Assembly (NCBI GenBank): GCA_046735355.1
Contig: JBKPTC010000150.1
Span: forward strand, 1 to 33,439
DNA: 33,439 bases
DNA from: DATAEU01 sp046735355
GTDB taxonomy: Bacteria; Actinomycetota; UBA4738; HRBIN12
Direction: 5' to 3'
Below the pieces are notes generated by a model, which was not told the origin of the DNA, did not search any database, and worked only from the letters and a program-made list of their open reading frames with translations. The number at the start of each line of letters is the position of its first letter. Position 1 is the stretch's first letter. Of the stretch, positions 24,362-32,335 are shown piece by piece. The translations under genes and the position numbers were made by a program.

Positions 24362-25310
24362 GCGGCCCGGCGGCGCCCGCGCCGTCCCGGAGCGCGCCGT
24401 CGACGATGCGCTCGCACAGCTCACCGAATCCGATGCCTCCCGCCTCGGCCGCCATCGGAAGCAGGCTCGTGTCGGTCATGCCGGGCGACACGTTGACGTC
24501 GACGACCCACGGTCCGGCGGCGTCGACGATGACGTCGGCTCGGCTCGCATGGCGCATCGCGAGGGACTCGAACGCGCGGCGGGCGGCGTCCCGGCACGCA
24601 GCGGTCGACTCCGGGTCGAGCCGCGCAGGCGCGTAGTACTCGGTGGTTCCCGGCGTGTACCGCGCCGCGTAGTCGAAGGCGCCGGACTTCGGAACCACCT
24701 CGACGAGCGGGAGATCGTCGAGCCCGTCGACCAGCGCGACGGCGACCTCGGTGCCCCGGATCCGGCGTTCGATCACGACGGCATCGGAGAATGACATGCC
24801 GCTCATCACCGCCGCCGGGAGGTCGGCCTCGCGCTCGACGAAGGAGATGCCCATGGCCGATCCGGCCCGCGACGGCTTGAGCACGGCGGGCAGGCCGACG
24901 CGTTCGACCGCGCGATGCAGCAGCGGGCCGGCTCCGAGATCCCGAAGCGCGGCCGCCTGGATCGACGTCCAGTCGGGGGTCGGGATCCCGGCGGCGTGCA
25001 GCCGCTCCTTCGCGAGCACCTTGTCGAACGCGATCTGACACGCGAAGGCTCGAGCTCCGGTATAGGGAACGCCGAGCGCGTCGAGCACGCGCTGCACCGT
25101 TCCGTCCTCGCCGTCCCGGCCGTGCAGGGCGACATAGCAGACGTCCGGCGCGTAGGCGGTCAGCCGTTCGACCAGCGGGAGCTCCGCCGGGTCGAGGACC
25201 TCGACCTCGTGGCCGCGCGCGCGCAACGCCGACATGACGCGGTGGCCGGAGCGCAGCGAGACCTCGCGCTCAGGCGAGCGTCCGCCGGCGAGCACCGCGA
25301 CCCTCGTCAT
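24357..25310 (-). CDS. ddl: D-alanine--D-alanine ligase
   Basis: ATP-grasp ligase of 317 aa that makes D-Ala-D-Ala for peptidoglycan. GGRSPEREVSLRSG (9-22), ALHGRDGEDGTVQRVLDALG and PYTG, KPSRAGSAMG (145-154), FDYAARY (212-218) and NVSPGMTDTSLLPM match DdlB closely. Two usually invariant positions carry conservative changes relative to E. coli DdlB: the metal-ligand Glu before the Asn (E270) is Asp (D271), and K215 is Arg (R217). It may have altered activity or be a second Ddl; that cannot be told here. The ATG at 25310 overlaps the aminotransferase stop (ATGA), so the two form an operon. A ddl gene at this place beside parB is not typical. Confidence 0.9.
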   Translation of the reverse strand: MTRVAVLAGGRSPEREVSLRSGHRVMSALRARGHEVEVLDPAELPLVERLTAYAPDVCYVALHGRDGEDGTVQRVLDALGVPYTGARAFACQIAFDKVLAKERLHAAGIPTPDWTSIQAAALRDLGAGPLLHRAVERVGLPAVLKPSRAGSAMGISFVEREADLPAAVMSGMSFSDAVVIERRIRGTEVAVALVDGLDDLPLVEVVPKSGAFDYAARYTPGTTEYYAPARLDPESTAACRDAARRAFESLAMRHASRADVIVDAAGPWVVDVNVSPGMTDTSLLPMAAEAGGIGFGELCERIVDGALRDGAGAAGPH

Positions 25311-26533
25311 GTCGACAGCGAGCGGTAGAGGGCGGCCTCGTCGCGGAGCAGCTCCCCGAGACGTCCGACGCCCTCGCGGATGCGGTCCTCCGGCGGAAAG
25401 CAGAACGCCAGGCGCATCTGCGAGGCGCCGCGACCGTCCGCGTAGAAGCCCGTTCCCGGCACGTAGGCAACGCGCCGCTCGACCGCCGCCGCGAGCAACG
25501 CCCGGGTGTCGACGTACTCGGGCAGGGTGGCCCAGACGTAGAAGCCGCCCGCGGGATGGGTCCACCGCGCCTCGCCGGGGAAGTGCTCGGCGAGCGCCTC
25601 GAGCATGGCGTCGCGCCGAGCTCGATACGTGTCCACGAGGGTGGCGAGCGTGGCGCGCCACGTCTCGCCCGAGAGGTAGCGCTCGGTGACGAGCATCGTG
25701 AGGTTGCTGCCGCACAGATCCGACGCCTCCTTGGCGAGGATCAGCCGTTGCAGGACGCCCGGCTCCGCGACCGCCCATCCGACGCGAACGCCAGGCGAGA
25801 ACACCTTGGAGACCGTGCCGAGATAGACGACGTTCTGCGGATCGAGCGACCGGAGGGTGGGCAGCGGCTCGCCCTCGAAGCGCAGCAGGCCGTAGGGATT
25901 GTCCTCGACGATCGGAACGTGCGCCTCGTGGCACAGGGCGACGAGGCGATGTCGGCGGTCGTATGACATCGTCACACCCGCCGGGTTCGAGAAGTTCGGA
26001 ACGGTGTAGACGAACTTCGGGCGCACGCCGCGCACGAGGGCGTCCTCGAGCTGCTCAACCACGATGCCGTCGTCGTCGACGTCGACGTGCACGAACCGCG
26101 GTTCGTACGCGCTGAACGCCGAGAGCGCGCCGACGTACGAGGGGCCCTCGACGACGATCTCGTCGCCGGGGTCGATCAGGACCTTGCCGACGAGGTCGAG
26201 TGCCTGCTGCGCGCCAGTCGTCACGAGCACGTCCTCGGGGTCGACCGGCGTCGACTCCTCGGCCATCAGCATGGCCAGGCGCTCGCGAAGCCCGGACGGC
26301 CCCTGGCCGCCGCCGTACTGCAGCGCGACGTCGGCGCTCGACGCGAGCACGGACTCGACGACCTCGAGCACGTGCTCGGCCGGGAGCGCCTGAACGTACG
26401 GCATGCCCCCCGCGAGCGAGACGACCTCGGGCCGGGAGGCGACCGCGAACAGCGCTCGAACCTCCGACGCCGACATCCCGGCCGTTCGCCGCGCGTACCG
26501 GTCGGCGTACGGGTCGACGGTGAACTCGGCCAT
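25307..26533 (-). CDS. PLP-dependent aminotransferase, class I fold (2-aminoadipate aminotransferase-like)
   Basis: Fold-type I aminotransferase of 408 aa in the LysN / 2-aminoadipate group, which lacks the MocR-type DNA-binding domain. Key features are SLAGGMPYVQALP, LQYGGGQGPSGLRE, TTGAQQALDLV, YTVPNFSNPAGVTMS, VEDNPYGLLRFEG (D211 binds the pyridine N) and the Schiff-base Lys in GTVSKVFSPGVRVGW (K243). MRLAFCF near the end has the carboxylate-binding Arg. The substrate is not certain; coupling to ddl suggests a D- or L-amino acid used in the cell wall, but many of these proteins are broad. The ATG is preceded by C7 and a -10-like TACCAT and has no Shine-Dalgarno, so leaderless translation is likely. 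Confidence 0.88.
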   Translation of the reverse strand: MAEFTVDPYADRYARRTAGMSASEVRALFAVASRPEVVSLAGGMPYVQALPAEHVLEVVESVLASSADVALQYGGGQGPSGLRERLAMLMAEESTPVDPEDVLVTTGAQQALDLVGKVLIDPGDEIVVEGPSYVGALSAFSAYEPRFVHVDVDDDGIVVEQLEDALVRGVRPKFVYTVPNFSNPAGVTMSYDRRHRLVALCHEAHVPIVEDNPYGLLRFEGEPLPTLRSLDPQNVVYLGTVSKVFSPGVRVGWAVAEPGVLQRLILAKEASDLCGSNLTMLVTERYLSGETWRATLATLVDTYRARRDAMLEALAEHFPGEARWTHPAGGFYVWATLPEYVDTRALLAAAVERRVAYVPGTGFYADGRGASQMRLAFCFPPEDRIREGVGRLGELLRDEAALYRSLST

Positions 26534-26571
26534 GGGGGGGCGATGGTAGCGCCGCGCCGATACCTGGTCAC
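26534..26571 (-). promoter_or_regulatory. Probable leaderless promoter for the aminotransferase-ddl operon
   Basis: On the minus strand GTGACC (26571-26566) and TACCAT (26548-26543) are 17 nt apart. The -10 ends 9 nt before the ATG at 26533, and the interval includes a run of seven C. No Shine-Dalgarno is present. Confidence 0.5.
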
Positions 26572-26602
26572 GGACCGAACCGCATCCGGTCCGAGGCGCG
26601 AG

Positions 26603-27559
26603 TCAGCTCGGCTCGGGCAGCTCGCGCATGAGATCGCCGACGAGCTCGAGCATCTCGATGTCGTCGTACAGGTGATGGTTGAGCACGATCCGCTGCACGC
26701 CGGCCTCGGCGTACTCGCGCAGCCGCGCGGCGGCGCGGTCGGGTGTGCCGACGATCCAATCTGCCTCGACCTCGGCGACGTACTCGTCGATCGGCGCGGG
26801 GTCGTCCTCGAAGGAACGCGCTCGCTCGACCTTGGCTCGGTACTCGTCCTCGGTCCGGCCGAGGACGAACCACGTCATCAGCGACGTCGTGACCGTGCTC
26901 GGATCGCGGCCGGCATCGCGCACGGCGCGCCGAACGCCGTCGAATCGCTGCCGAACCTCCTCGGGGGTTCCTCCGACCGTGTTGAACTCGTCGCCCCACC
27001 GCGCCACGAGTTCGGCGATCCGGGGGCCGCCCCGGCCGCCGACGATGATCGGCGGATGCGGACGCTGCACCGGCTTGCGCAGGAACTCGAGATCCTCGAG
27101 CGCGTAGTGCGCGGTCTCGATCGAGAACCGGTCCTCGGACATGGCGCCGTGGACGATCTCGAGCTGCTCGGCGAGCATCTCGAACCGCTCGCTCCACGTG
27201 AGGAACGGGATCCCGAGCATCCGGTGCTCCTCCTCCCACCACCCGGCGCCGAGCGCGATCTCGGCGCGGCCGCCGCTGATGTGATCGATCGTCGTGACGA
27301 CCTTGGCGAACACGCCGGGCAAACGGAACGTCACCGGCGAGACCATCGTTCCGAGCCGAAGGCTGGTCGTCCGCGCGGCGAGCCCCGCGAGGATCGTCGG
27401 CGCGTCGAACGAACCGCGGCCGCCCGGTCCGGAGCCGGGGAAGTAGTGGTCCGACGAGAACAACGTCTCGATGCCGAGGCGCTCGCACGCCTCGGCGATC
27501 GCGATCCAGTGGTCCCAGCTCGGACCCTGCTGTCCTTCGACCATGAGGCTGAACCGCAT
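26603..27559 (-). CDS. LLM-class flavin-dependent oxidoreductase (probably F420-dependent)
   Basis: A 318-aa bacterial luciferase-like TIM-barrel oxidoreductase. It starts MRFSLMVEGQQGPSWDHW, with SSDHYFP, LRLGTMVSPVTFRLPGVFAK, TTIDHISGGRAEIALGAGWWEEEH (the common cofactor-binding LGAGW) and PPIIVGGRGGPRIAELVARWGDEFN, all typical of the actinobacterial LLM class F420-dependent group. The substrate is unknown. The ATG at 27559 has GGAGG about 7 nt upstream; a longer reading to 27589 lacks this. It is an insertion relative to the usual parB-cwlM spacing in related genomes. Confidence 0.88.
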   Translation of the reverse strand: MRFSLMVEGQQGPSWDHWIAIAEACERLGIETLFSSDHYFPGSGPGGRGSFDAPTILAGLAARTTSLRLGTMVSPVTFRLPGVFAKVVTTIDHISGGRAEIALGAGWWEEEHRMLGIPFLTWSERFEMLAEQLEIVHGAMSEDRFSIETAHYALEDLEFLRKPVQRPHPPIIVGGRGGPRIAELVARWGDEFNTVGGTPEEVRQRFDGVRRAVRDAGRDPSTVTTSLMTWFVLGRTEDEYRAKVERARSFEDDPAPIDEYVAEVEADWIVGTPDRAAARLREYAEAGVQRIVLNHHLYDDIEMLELVGDLMRELPEPS

Positions 27560-27595
27560 CGGATCCTCCCGCTCGACCGCCGGTAGCATCCTTCC

Positions 27596-27700
27596 ATGGC
27601 CGGCCCGTCGCGCGTCGAGGTCGAGCGCAGCGCCGAGGCCCTCATGCTGGGGATCGCGCTGGGGCTCGCGCTGCTCGTCCTCCGAAGACGAAGAGGCTGA
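27596..27700 (+). CDS. Possible 34-aa membrane microprotein
   Basis: A short frame, MAGPSRVEVERSAEALMLGI then a Leu/Ala-rich segment ending LRRRRG, divergent from the LLM gene. It would be one hydrophobic helix with a strongly basic C-terminal anchor. A -10-like TAGCAT (27584-27589) ends 6 nt before the ATG with no Shine-Dalgarno, matching the leaderless pattern seen elsewhere in the window. There is no homology I recognise and it could be chance in GC-rich DNA. Confidence 0.4.
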   Translation: MAGPSRVEVERSAEALMLGIALGLALLVLRRRRG

Positions 27701-27754
27701 CGCGCTCGACGGGTTCGGTTCCGCGCCAACCCGACGGCGCGCACGCCCGCCGTG

Positions 27755-28852
27755 TCAGCGCGTCGAGGCAGGAACCTCGCGGGTCGCCACGGTCGAAGCG
27801 AAGAACTCGGCGACGCCCTTGGCGATCGCCTCGGCGATCGAGCGCCGCCCGGCCTCGTCGACCACGAGCCGTTCGTCGTCCGGATGCGTGAGGAACGCGG
27901 GCTGTACCTGGACGGCGGGCATCCGTGTCTCGCGCAGCAGCGAGATCGTGAGGCGGTGCGTGCGGCCGTCGACGAGGCCGAGCCGCGAGGTCAGCTGGTC
28001 CTGCACGCGCTCGGCGAGCTCCCGGCCCGCGGGCGAGTAGGTGTCCTCGGTGCCGAAGTACGCGACCGTCGAGCCCTGTTCGGACGGTCCACCGCCGTTC
28101 AGGTGGAGCGAGATGCAGACCGCCGCTCCGAGCTCGTTCGCGCCGCGCGCGCGCTCGCTCGGCGAGGGCGTCTCGTCGGCGTCCCGAAGGACGGAGGGGA
28201 TCGCGCCGAGCGCGGCGAGCGCGTCGCCGAGATCGGACGCGAGCAGCAGGGTCAGCTCGGCCTCGCTCGAGCCGGACGGCCCGATGTGGCCCGGATCGTC
28301 GGCGCCGTGGCCCGGATCGATCGCGATCCGGGCGCCCGCGATCGAACCCCGTCCGGCCCGCATGTCCTCGGCCTCGCGAACGAGCGCGCGGCTCGGACCG
28401 GGCTGGACCGGGCGGATCCGCTCGAGCGCCTCGACGGTGTCCGGCCCGACGATCCCGTCGGCCTTCATCCCGATGTTGCGTTGGAAGTTCAGCACCGCCC
28501 GGCCGGTCTCGAGGCCGAGGATCCCGTCCTCGCGGCCGGCGTCGAACCCGAGCTGGTTGAGCCGGCGCTGCAGGTCCAGCACGTCGTCGCCGCGGAAGAA
28601 GGGGGAGCGGACGTACAAGGTCCGGTCGCCGAGCCGGTACCCCGCCTCGACCAGGCGTCCCCACGTGTCGGGGCCGACCATCCCGTCGGCCGGAAGCCCT
28701 CGACTGCGCTGGAACGCGCGGACGGCCTCGTCCGTCGACGGTCCGTACGAGCCGTTCAGCTCCTCCGCGGAGACGCGGGACCCGAGCGCGAGGAGGCGCC
28801 GCTGCACGTCGCGCACGGCCTCACCGCGGTCTCCCGCGCGGATGATCCTCAC
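27755..28852 (-). CDS. cwlM: CwlM-like protein: two peptidoglycan-binding domains plus amidase_3 domain
   Basis: Relative of mycobacterial CwlM, which is not an active amidase there but an essential PknB-phosphorylated activator of MurA. Two PG_binding_1 domains (about 1-70 and 85-145) surround GYRLGDRTLY, a motif shared with CwlM. The amidase_3 domain keeps all three zinc ligands: DPGHG (H182), SSEAEL (E197) and SLHLN (H250). The catalytic Glu (VEx-GFL in active enzymes) is Gln (Q317, VQVQPAFLTHP). No signal peptide is seen, so the protein is probably cytoplasmic, as CwlM is. The GTG at 28852 is chosen because it begins the first domain (VRIIRAGDRG); a TTG at 28891 is possible. It is next to trxA, as in mycobacteria. 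Confidence 0.9.
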   Translation of the reverse strand: MRIIRAGDRGEAVRDVQRRLLALGSRVSAEELNGSYGPSTDEAVRAFQRSRGLPADGMVGPDTWGRLVEAGYRLGDRTLYVRSPFFRGDDVLDLQRRLNQLGFDAGREDGILGLETGRAVLNFQRNIGMKADGIVGPDTVEALERIRPVQPGPSRALVREAEDMRAGRGSIAGARIAIDPGHGADDPGHIGPSGSSEAELTLLLASDLGDALAALGAIPSVLRDADETPSPSERARGANELGAAVCISLHLNGGGPSEQGSTVAYFGTEDTYSPAGRELAERVQDQLTSRLGLVDGRTHRLTISLLRETRMPAVQVQPAFLTHPDDERLVVDEAGRRSIAEAIAKGVAEFFASTVATREVPASTR

Positions 28853-28935
28853 GGCGCCGAGGTTGCCAGCCCCGGCGGGCTCCGGCAACAACAGGACGAC
28901 TCAGCGACCCGATGACGAACGGCGCGCGAACGGCG

Positions 28936-29265
28936 TCACGCGGCGATGTGCGGATCGATCTCCTTGAGGAGCGCGTCCTTGCCGCGGGCACCGACGACGC
29001 GCGCGGCGGCCTCGCCGTCCTTGAACAGCATCAGCGTCGGGATGCTCATCACGCCGTACTTGCGGGTGATCTCGGGGTTCTCGTCGATGTTGAGCTTGGC
29101 GACCTGAAGGTCGTCGCCCTTGTCGCGCCCGATCTCCTCGACGACGGGGGACACCATGTGGCACGGCACGCACCACTCGGCCCAGAAGTCGACCAACACG
29201 GGCTTGTCGGACTTCAGCACCCGCGCATCGAAGTCCTGATCGGTCACGTCGCCGATGAGTGCCAC
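28936..29265 (-). CDS. trxA: Thioredoxin
   Basis: A 109-aa thioredoxin that reduces disulfides in cytoplasmic proteins. The active site is WCVPC (C32, C35) where WCGPC is usual, and the cis-Pro loop SIPTLMLF is intact. NIDENPEITRKYGV is the typical following helix-strand. The GTG start at 29265 has an excellent AAGGAGGAG upstream. It is followed (minus strand) by cwlM and preceded by trxB, with a 54-nt gap between the two trx genes. Confidence 0.96.
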   Translation of the reverse strand: MALIGDVTDQDFDARVLKSDKPVLVDFWAEWCVPCHMVSPVVEEIGRDKGDDLQVAKLNIDENPEITRKYGVMSIPTLMLFKDGEAAARVVGARGKDALLKEIDPHIAA

Positions 29266-29319
29266 CGCTCCTCCTTCGTTCCGTCCCGCGTCCGACCGCT
29301 CGGTCGTCGGGTTGTCGTG

Positions 29320-30240
29320 TCAGTGCCCGCCGAGGAACCGCTCGGCGTCGATCGCGGCCTTACATCCCTGTCCGGCCGCGGTGACGGCCTGACGGTAGAT
29401 CACGTCGGTGACGTCGCCGGCGGCGAACACGCCGGGGACGCTGGTCCTGGTCGTCGGCTCGTGGACGACGACGTACCCGTCGGCGAGCTCAAGCTGCCCC
29501 TCGAGCAACGAGGTGTTCGGTGTGTGACCGATCGCCATGAACACCCCGTCGGTCGCGAGCTCGCGCGTCTCGTCGGTGCGCACGTCCCGGAGGCGAACGC
29601 CCGTCACGGCGCCCGTCCCGAGGATCTCCTCGACGACCGCGTTCCAGACGACGTCGATCTTCGCGTTTGCGAGCACGCGGTCCTGCATGATCCTCGAGGC
29701 GCGGAACTCATCGCGTCGGTGGACGATCGTCACCTTGCTCGCGAACTTGGTGAGGAAGCTCGCCTCCTCCATCGCGGTGTCGCCGCCGCCCACGACGACG
29801 AGCTCGCGGTCGCGGAAGAAGAACCCGTCGCACGTCGCGCAGGCGCTGACCCCTCGGCCGCGGAGCGTCTCCTCGCCGGGAACCCCGAGCCACTTCGCGC
29901 TCGCGCCGGTCGCCACTATCAGCGTCCTGGCGCGCCACTCCTGATCGCCGGCCCAGATGCCGAACGGCGCGCTCGACAGGTCGACCCGGGTCGCGGTCTG
30001 CGCGAGGATCTCGGCGCCGAACCTGGCCGCCTGCTTCTCCATCGAGTCCATGAGCTCGGGGCCGAGGATGGCGTCGGGGAAGCCCGGATAGTTCTCGACC
30101 TCTGTGGTGAGCATCAGCTGTCCGCCGGCCTCGAGACCCTTCAGGACCAGCGGCTCGAGATCGGCGCGAGCCGCGTAGAGGGCGGCCGTGAACCCGGCCG
30201 GCCCCGATCCGAGGATGACGACGTTTCGCTGTTCGACCAC
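29320..30240 (-). CDS. trxB: Thioredoxin reductase
   Basis: FAD/NADPH-dependent reductase of thioredoxin, 306 aa. FAD-binding VVILGSGPAGFTAALYAAR (8-26) starts the protein, the redox pair is SACATCDGFFF (C134, C137), NADPH-binding VVVGGGDTAMEEASFL follows, and GVFAAGDVTD plus YRQAVTAAGQGC end it. The GTG at 30240 has GAGGCGG about 5-8 nt upstream and gives a family-normal length; ATG 30267 and TTG 30276 would add an N-terminus unlike other TrxB proteins. It forms a unit with trxA and probably follows menE, whose stop is 43 nt upstream. Confidence 0.96.
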   Translation of the reverse strand: MVEQRNVVILGSGPAGFTAALYAARADLEPLVLKGLEAGGQLMLTTEVENYPGFPDAILGPELMDSMEKQAARFGAEILAQTATRVDLSSAPFGIWAGDQEWRARTLIVATGASAKWLGVPGEETLRGRGVSACATCDGFFFRDRELVVVGGGDTAMEEASFLTKFASKVTIVHRRDEFRASRIMQDRVLANAKIDVVWNAVVEEILGTGAVTGVRLRDVRTDETRELATDGVFMAIGHTPNTSLLEGQLELADGYVVVHEPTTRTSVPGVFAAGDVTDVIYRQAVTAAGQGCKAAIDAERFLGGH

Positions 30241-30283
30241 GTACCGCCTCGCGCGCGATTGTCCCATACCGTCCAACCGGACC

Positions 30284-31468
30284 TTATTCCCGCTCCACGT
30301 GCGGAAGGCCCGCGCGCCGCACCTTGCCCGACGCGGTTCGGGGAAGCCGGTCGACGAGGACGATCTCGTGCGGCGCCTTGAATCGGGCGACCGTCGTCGA
30401 GGCGTGGTCGCGGAGGTGCTCGAGCGCCGGCGGGCGGTCGGGATCGGCCGGGACGACGAAGGCGACGACGCGCTGTCCCCACGATGGATCGGGAGCCCCG
30501 GCGACCGCGACGTCGGCGACGGCCGGATGCGTGACGAGGGCGGCCTCGACCTCCTGTGGCCAGACCTTCTCTCCGCCGCTGTTGATGAGATCGTCGACGC
30601 GCCCGAACACGCGCAGGGTGCCGTCGGGCTCGATCGCGCCCGCGTCGCCGGGCCGGAGCCATCCGTCCTCGGCGAACGCAGCCGCCGTTCGATCGGGGTC
30701 GAGCCGGTAGCCGCGCATCAGCGTCGGACCGCGGAGCTCGATGCCGCTGCCGTCCGCGACCCGGACCTCGGTGCCGGGAAGTGGGCGGCCGTCGTACACG
30801 ACGCCGCCGCACGTCTCGGTCAGGCCGTAGGTCTCGACGAGCGTCGCGCCGACGTCGGTCGCGCGCGCCCTGAGATCGTCCTCGAGCGCGGCGCCGCCGA
30901 CGAGCATCGCCCGGAACGCCGAGAGGTCGACGCCGTCGTCGAGCAGTCGCCGAAGCATCGTCGGCACGACCGAGACGAAGTCCGCCTCGGTCGAGGCGAT
31001 CGCCGCCGTCTCGAACCGTTCGTGCACCACGACCGGCGCGCCGAGCAAGATCGCGCGAAGAAGAACGAGCAGACCGCCGACGTGCGCGACCGGCAGACAG
31101 CACACCCATCGATCTCGGCTGGTCGCGCCGAGCGCCAGCGACGACGACGCGACCGCGGCGTCGATCGACGGGCGCTCGAACTCGACCAGCTTCGGAACGC
31201 CCGCCGTTCCGGACGTGTGGACGACGAGCGCGAGCCCGTCGGCGCTCACCCCGTCGCGGATCCGGGTCCACGCCCCGCCGTCGAGCACCATCGTCGGGCG
31301 CGCCAGGCGGACGATGTCGGCCCGCTCGGAGCTCGGCAGCCGCGCGTCGAGCGGCAGCACCGCCGCGCCGCGGTCCCACGCGTCGGCGATCAGCGCGATC
31401 CAGTCGGGGCCGGGCGGCTCGACGACCGCGACGAGGTCCCCCGCGCGCAGGTTCCCGGGCGGGCGCAC
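30284..31468 (-). CDS. menE: o-succinylbenzoate--CoA ligase
   Basis: Acyl-adenylate-forming enzyme of 394 aa that activates o-succinylbenzoate to its CoA ester in menaquinone synthesis. LVVHTSGTAGVPKL (81-94) is the P-loop; ETYGLTETCGGVVYDG, DGWLRPGDAG, FGRVDDLINSGGEKVWPQEVE and the catalytic Lys in PRTASGKVRR are in order. The N-terminal part is short, as common for MenE. The GTG at 31468 is chosen because a -10-like TAGGCT ends 7 nt before it; a GTG at 31501 is the longest option. It is divergent from menB-menA-menD, which supports the assignment over other acyl-CoA ligases. Confidence 0.92.
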   Translation of the reverse strand: MRPPGNLRAGDLVAVVEPPGPDWIALIADAWDRGAAVLPLDARLPSSERADIVRLARPTMVLDGGAWTRIRDGVSADGLALVVHTSGTAGVPKLVEFERPSIDAAVASSSLALGATSRDRWVCCLPVAHVGGLLVLLRAILLGAPVVVHERFETAAIASTEADFVSVVPTMLRRLLDDGVDLSAFRAMLVGGAALEDDLRARATDVGATLVETYGLTETCGGVVYDGRPLPGTEVRVADGSGIELRGPTLMRGYRLDPDRTAAAFAEDGWLRPGDAGAIEPDGTLRVFGRVDDLINSGGEKVWPQEVEAALVTHPAVADVAVAGAPDPSWGQRVVAFVVPADPDRPPALEHLRDHASTTVARFKAPHEIVLVDRLPRTASGKVRRAGLPHVERE

Positions 31469-31481
31469 GTGCGGTAGCCTA
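31469..31481 (-). promoter_or_regulatory. Probable leaderless promoter for menE (-10 TAGGCT)
   Basis: TAGGCT on the minus strand (31481-31476) ends 7 nt before the GTG at 31468, with no Shine-Dalgarno between. The 54-nt menE-menB gap must also hold the menB promoter; TAGCCT on the plus strand (31475-31480) overlaps the same bases. Confidence 0.5.
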
Positions 31482-31522
31482 GCCGAACCGTTCGAGTGCA
31501 CGCTCTAGGAGTGATCGGTCAG

Positions 31523-32335
31523 ATGGATTGGACGCCGTCCGGCGAGTGGGAGGACATCCGCTACGAAACCGCGGAGGGGATCGCGAGGATCACGATCGAC
31601 CGGCCCGAGGTCCGCAACGCGTTCCGGCCGACGACGCTGTTCGAGCTGTCCCGAGCGTTCGACCTGGCGCGAGACGACCCCGGCATCGGTGTCATCGTCC
31701 TGACGGGCGAGGGGCCGCTCGCGTTCTGCTCCGGCGGCGATCAGCGGATCCGCGGCGACGACGGATACCGCGACGCGCGCGGCGTCGGCCGCCTGAACGT
31801 GCTCGATCTCCAGGTCCAGATCCGGCGGCTTCCCAAACCGGTGATCGCGATGGTCGCCGGCTACGCGATCGGCGGCGGGCACGTCCTGCACGTCGTGTGC
31901 GACATGACGATCGCCGCCGACAACGCGCGGTTCGGCCAGACGGGTCCGAAGGTCGGGTCGTTCGACGCCGGCTACGGCAGCTCGTTGCTCGCGCGGACGA
32001 TCGGCGCGAAGCGGGCCAAGGAGATCTGGTTCCTGTGCGAGCAGTACGACGCGCAGACGGCGCTCGAGTGGGGTCTCGTGAACCGGGTCGTTCCGCTCGA
32101 CCGCCTCGAGGAGGAGACCGTCGAGGTCTGCCGGCGCATCTTGCAGATGAGCCCGCTCGCGCTCCGGCTGATCAAGGCCGGGTTCAACGCCGACCAGGAC
32201 GGGATGGCCGGCATCCAGCAGCTCGCCGGCGATGCGACGCTCCTGTACTACATGAGCGAGGAAGCGCAGGAGGGGCGCGACGCGTACCTGGAGAAGCGCG
32301 CGCCCGATTTCTCGCGGTTCCCGAAGCGCCCGTGA
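31523..32335 (+). CDS. menB: 1,4-dihydroxy-2-naphthoyl-CoA synthase
   Basis: Crotonase-fold enzyme of 270 aa that cyclises o-succinylbenzoyl-CoA. DIRYETAEGIARITIDRPEVRNAF is the usual start; FCSGGDQRIRGDDGY and YAIGGGHVLHVVCDMTIA form the oxyanion hole; GPKVGSFDAGYGSSLLAR is diagnostic of MenB rather than other enoyl-CoA hydratases, as is the C-terminal DAYLEKRAPDFSRFPKRP. The ATG at 31523 has AGGAG about 11 nt upstream and gives normal length; an in-frame GTG at 31496 would overlap the divergent region. The stop overlaps the menA GTG. Confidence 0.96.
   Translation: MDWTPSGEWEDIRYETAEGIARITIDRPEVRNAFRPTTLFELSRAFDLARDDPGIGVIVLTGEGPLAFCSGGDQRIRGDDGYRDARGVGRLNVLDLQVQIRRLPKPVIAMVAGYAIGGGHVLHVVCDMTIAADNARFGQTGPKVGSFDAGYGSSLLARTIGAKRAKEIWFLCEQYDAQTALEWGLVNRVVPLDRLEEETVEVCRRILQMSPLALRLIKAGFNADQDGMAGIQQLAGDATLLYYMSEEAQEGRDAYLEKRAPDFSRFPKRP

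Noticed and set aside
27710..27733. CGGGTT / AACCCG inverted repeat with a 12-nt loop between the small ORF and cwlM
   Set aside because: Six base pairs with no T-tract is within chance for such GC-rich DNA; not listed as a terminator.
29291..29310. CGACC / GGTCG hairpin in the trxB-trxA gap
   Set aside because: The stem is only five pairs and trxA is probably read from trxB, so a terminator there is not supported.
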